32,978 nt of DNA from Phycisphaerales bacterium (GTDB lineage Bacteria > Planctomycetota > Phycisphaerae > WQYP01): contig DAHVEJ010000024.1 of assembly GCA_027313145.1 (NCBI GenBank), positions 1-32,978 of the forward strand, written 5' to 3'. Each line of letters opens with the position of its first letter. The stretch's first letter is position 1. A program made the position numbers and the translations under genes. The notes below the pieces were generated by a model. That model worked only from the letters and a program-made list of their open reading frames with translations. It was not told the origin of the DNA and did no database searches. Shown here piece by piece: positions 32,409 to 32,978 of this stretch.

Positions 32409-32429
32409 GCCCGAATTTATTGCCACGCC
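32409..32429 (+). repeat. 21-bp repeat, copy 3
   Basis: GCCCGAATTTATTGCC followed by ACGCC. It is the most divergent of the three; the ATTGCCACGCC end is invariant in all copies. Confidence 0.75.
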
Positions 32430-32626
32430 CCTACATCAGGTGTCGCCCCAGCCGTGACGAATCACTTTTTCTTCGCACCTTAGGGCCGATCCAATAGCCC
32501 GGCCCGCCTGCCGAAATGACAGGGCGACAGGGGGGCGGGGGATATTTGTTTATATTTTTTTCTCGCACCGCTTGCTTTTTGCCGGATTTATGATAAGTAT
32601 ATACACTTAGTATTAAGGAGGTCGCT

Positions 32627-32935
32627 ATGCGCATTCCCAAACACCCCACCCTGCTCCGTCGCCTGCGCGATGCCCGCGTCAAGCAGTTGGTGCCCCGGTG
32701 CCCCCCTCTTGCCGCGTCATTGGGGCACAATGCCGCGGGGGGAACGCATGTGACACTTAAAGTGCATGGCAAGACACGGACTGTCTATGTTCCCAAGGAC
32801 CTTACGGAGGAGGTTGCCGCATCGATACGAGAACACAAAAGATTAAGACAACTCACCAGCGAGATCACCGCGTTGCAGTTGGCCCTGATCCAAACCCACC
32901 TGACGGCCCAGAGGCGGCGTGCCGGCAGGGATTAG
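32627..32935 (+). CDS. Small DUF6788-like, transposase-associated protein
   Basis: This protein has 102 residues. The central GKTRTVYVPKDLTEEVAASI, then HKRLRQLTSEITALQLAL, matches the pattern of DUF6788 family proteins, which are usually encoded directly upstream of IS-type transposases. Their usual CGKxxCxC-like cysteines in the N-terminal half are not kept: only one Cys (PRCPP) remains. The ribosome-binding site TAAGGAGGT is very strong. A transposase, if present, would begin beyond the window end. The function is unknown; the family call is by pattern. Confidence 0.6.
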   Translation: MRIPKHPTLLRRLRDARVKQLVPRCPPLAASLGHNAAGGTHVTLKVHGKTRTVYVPKDLTEEVAASIREHKRLRQLTSEITALQLALIQTHLTAQRRRAGRD

Positions 32936-32951
32936 CGCTGGGTGCCGGTCT

Positions 32952-32978
32952 GGCCAGAACTATGGCTCATTTCTGGCC
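32952..32978 (+). repeat. Inverted repeat at the window end
   Basis: GGCCAGAA (32952-32959) and TTCTGGCC (32971-32978) are perfect 8-bp arms around 11 nt, 17 bp after the DUF6788-like stop. The structure may continue past the window. It could be a terminator stem or part of an element end. Confidence 0.5.

Larger units (their letters stand above)
31928..32626. other. Repeat-rich 700-bp intergenic region
   Basis: No coding region is supported here. The strand-minus frame 31866-32165 mostly runs antisense to structured repeats and has no recognisable motif. Visible structure includes three 21-bp repeats (listed separately), two hairpins with the same TCCGCTG loop but different stems (31997-32013 with AACCG/CGGTT, 32171-32185 with GTTG/CAAC), and two related dyads GGCACAT-AA-ATGTGCC (32110-32125) and GGCAT-AA-ATGCC (32350-32361). 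The region separates acpS from the DUF6788-like gene. Confidence 0.6.

Noticed and set aside
32572-32600. Sigma-70 promoter for the DUF6788-like gene
   Set aside because: TTGCTT and TATGAT are visible, but the spacing is only 11 bp, so no acceptable -35/-10 pair could be defined.

Overview
The window looks like a chromosomal segment of a planctomycete, most likely of the class Phycisphaerae. This is inferred from gene content, not from a marker gene. The evidence is four very large ECF sigma factors fused to a membrane span and an extracytoplasmic domain, a pseudopilin with the H-X9/10-DG motif typical of Planctomycetota, planctomycete-style housekeeping genes in scattered short units, and many intergenic repeats.

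Layout. Positions 1-7527 hold housekeeping genes: a truncated aspartate kinase, a NrtA-like binding protein without an export signal, alpha-glucan phosphorylase with a structured leader, and pyrE with a flippase-like membrane protein. A 255-bp dispersed repeat follows (7601-7855; second copy at 16903-17159). Positions 8023-14523 are accessory: an M50-type membrane protease with a zinc-ribbon-like insert, two tiny ORFs chained by ATGA overlaps, a SWIM zinc-finger gene, a 1040-residue DUF6493-like gene, a pseudopilin 3' fragment and a small three-span membrane protein. Positions 14555-27467 form an ECF sigma island. It has four sigma-TM-sensor fusions (two per strand), a VapBC pair, an intact pseudopilin gene and a group II intron 3' remnant. 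Positions 27632-32978 return to housekeeping genes (pyruvate carboxylase, L-rhamnose mutarotase, holo-ACP synthase), then a repeat-rich intergenic region and a DUF6788-like small gene usually linked to transposases.

Most notable. All four sigma-fusion genes are preceded by the same two-part promoter-like motif: ATGTCC(A/C)GAAT(T/C), with an ATAWWA-type box starting exactly 25 nt after the first base. Two more copies with identical spacing precede the vapBC operon and lie 5' of the pseudopilin gene. The sequence between the two boxes differs between the two sigma subfamilies in step with sigma-domain type. This suggests a set of autoregulated, membrane-tethered sigma factors whose regulon includes nearby genes. 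No separate anti-sigma gene is visible, so the fused C-terminal half may control each factor. One of the four genes is broken by an in-frame TAA just inside a C-terminal redoxin-like domain that has also lost its CxxC.

The second candidate system is the SWIM plus DUF6493-like operon. It resembles the core of larger SWIM/DUF6493/MoxR/VWA gene clusters but has no ATPase or VWA gene here. It lies between a prepilin-like N-terminal ORF and a pseudopilin C-terminal fragment.
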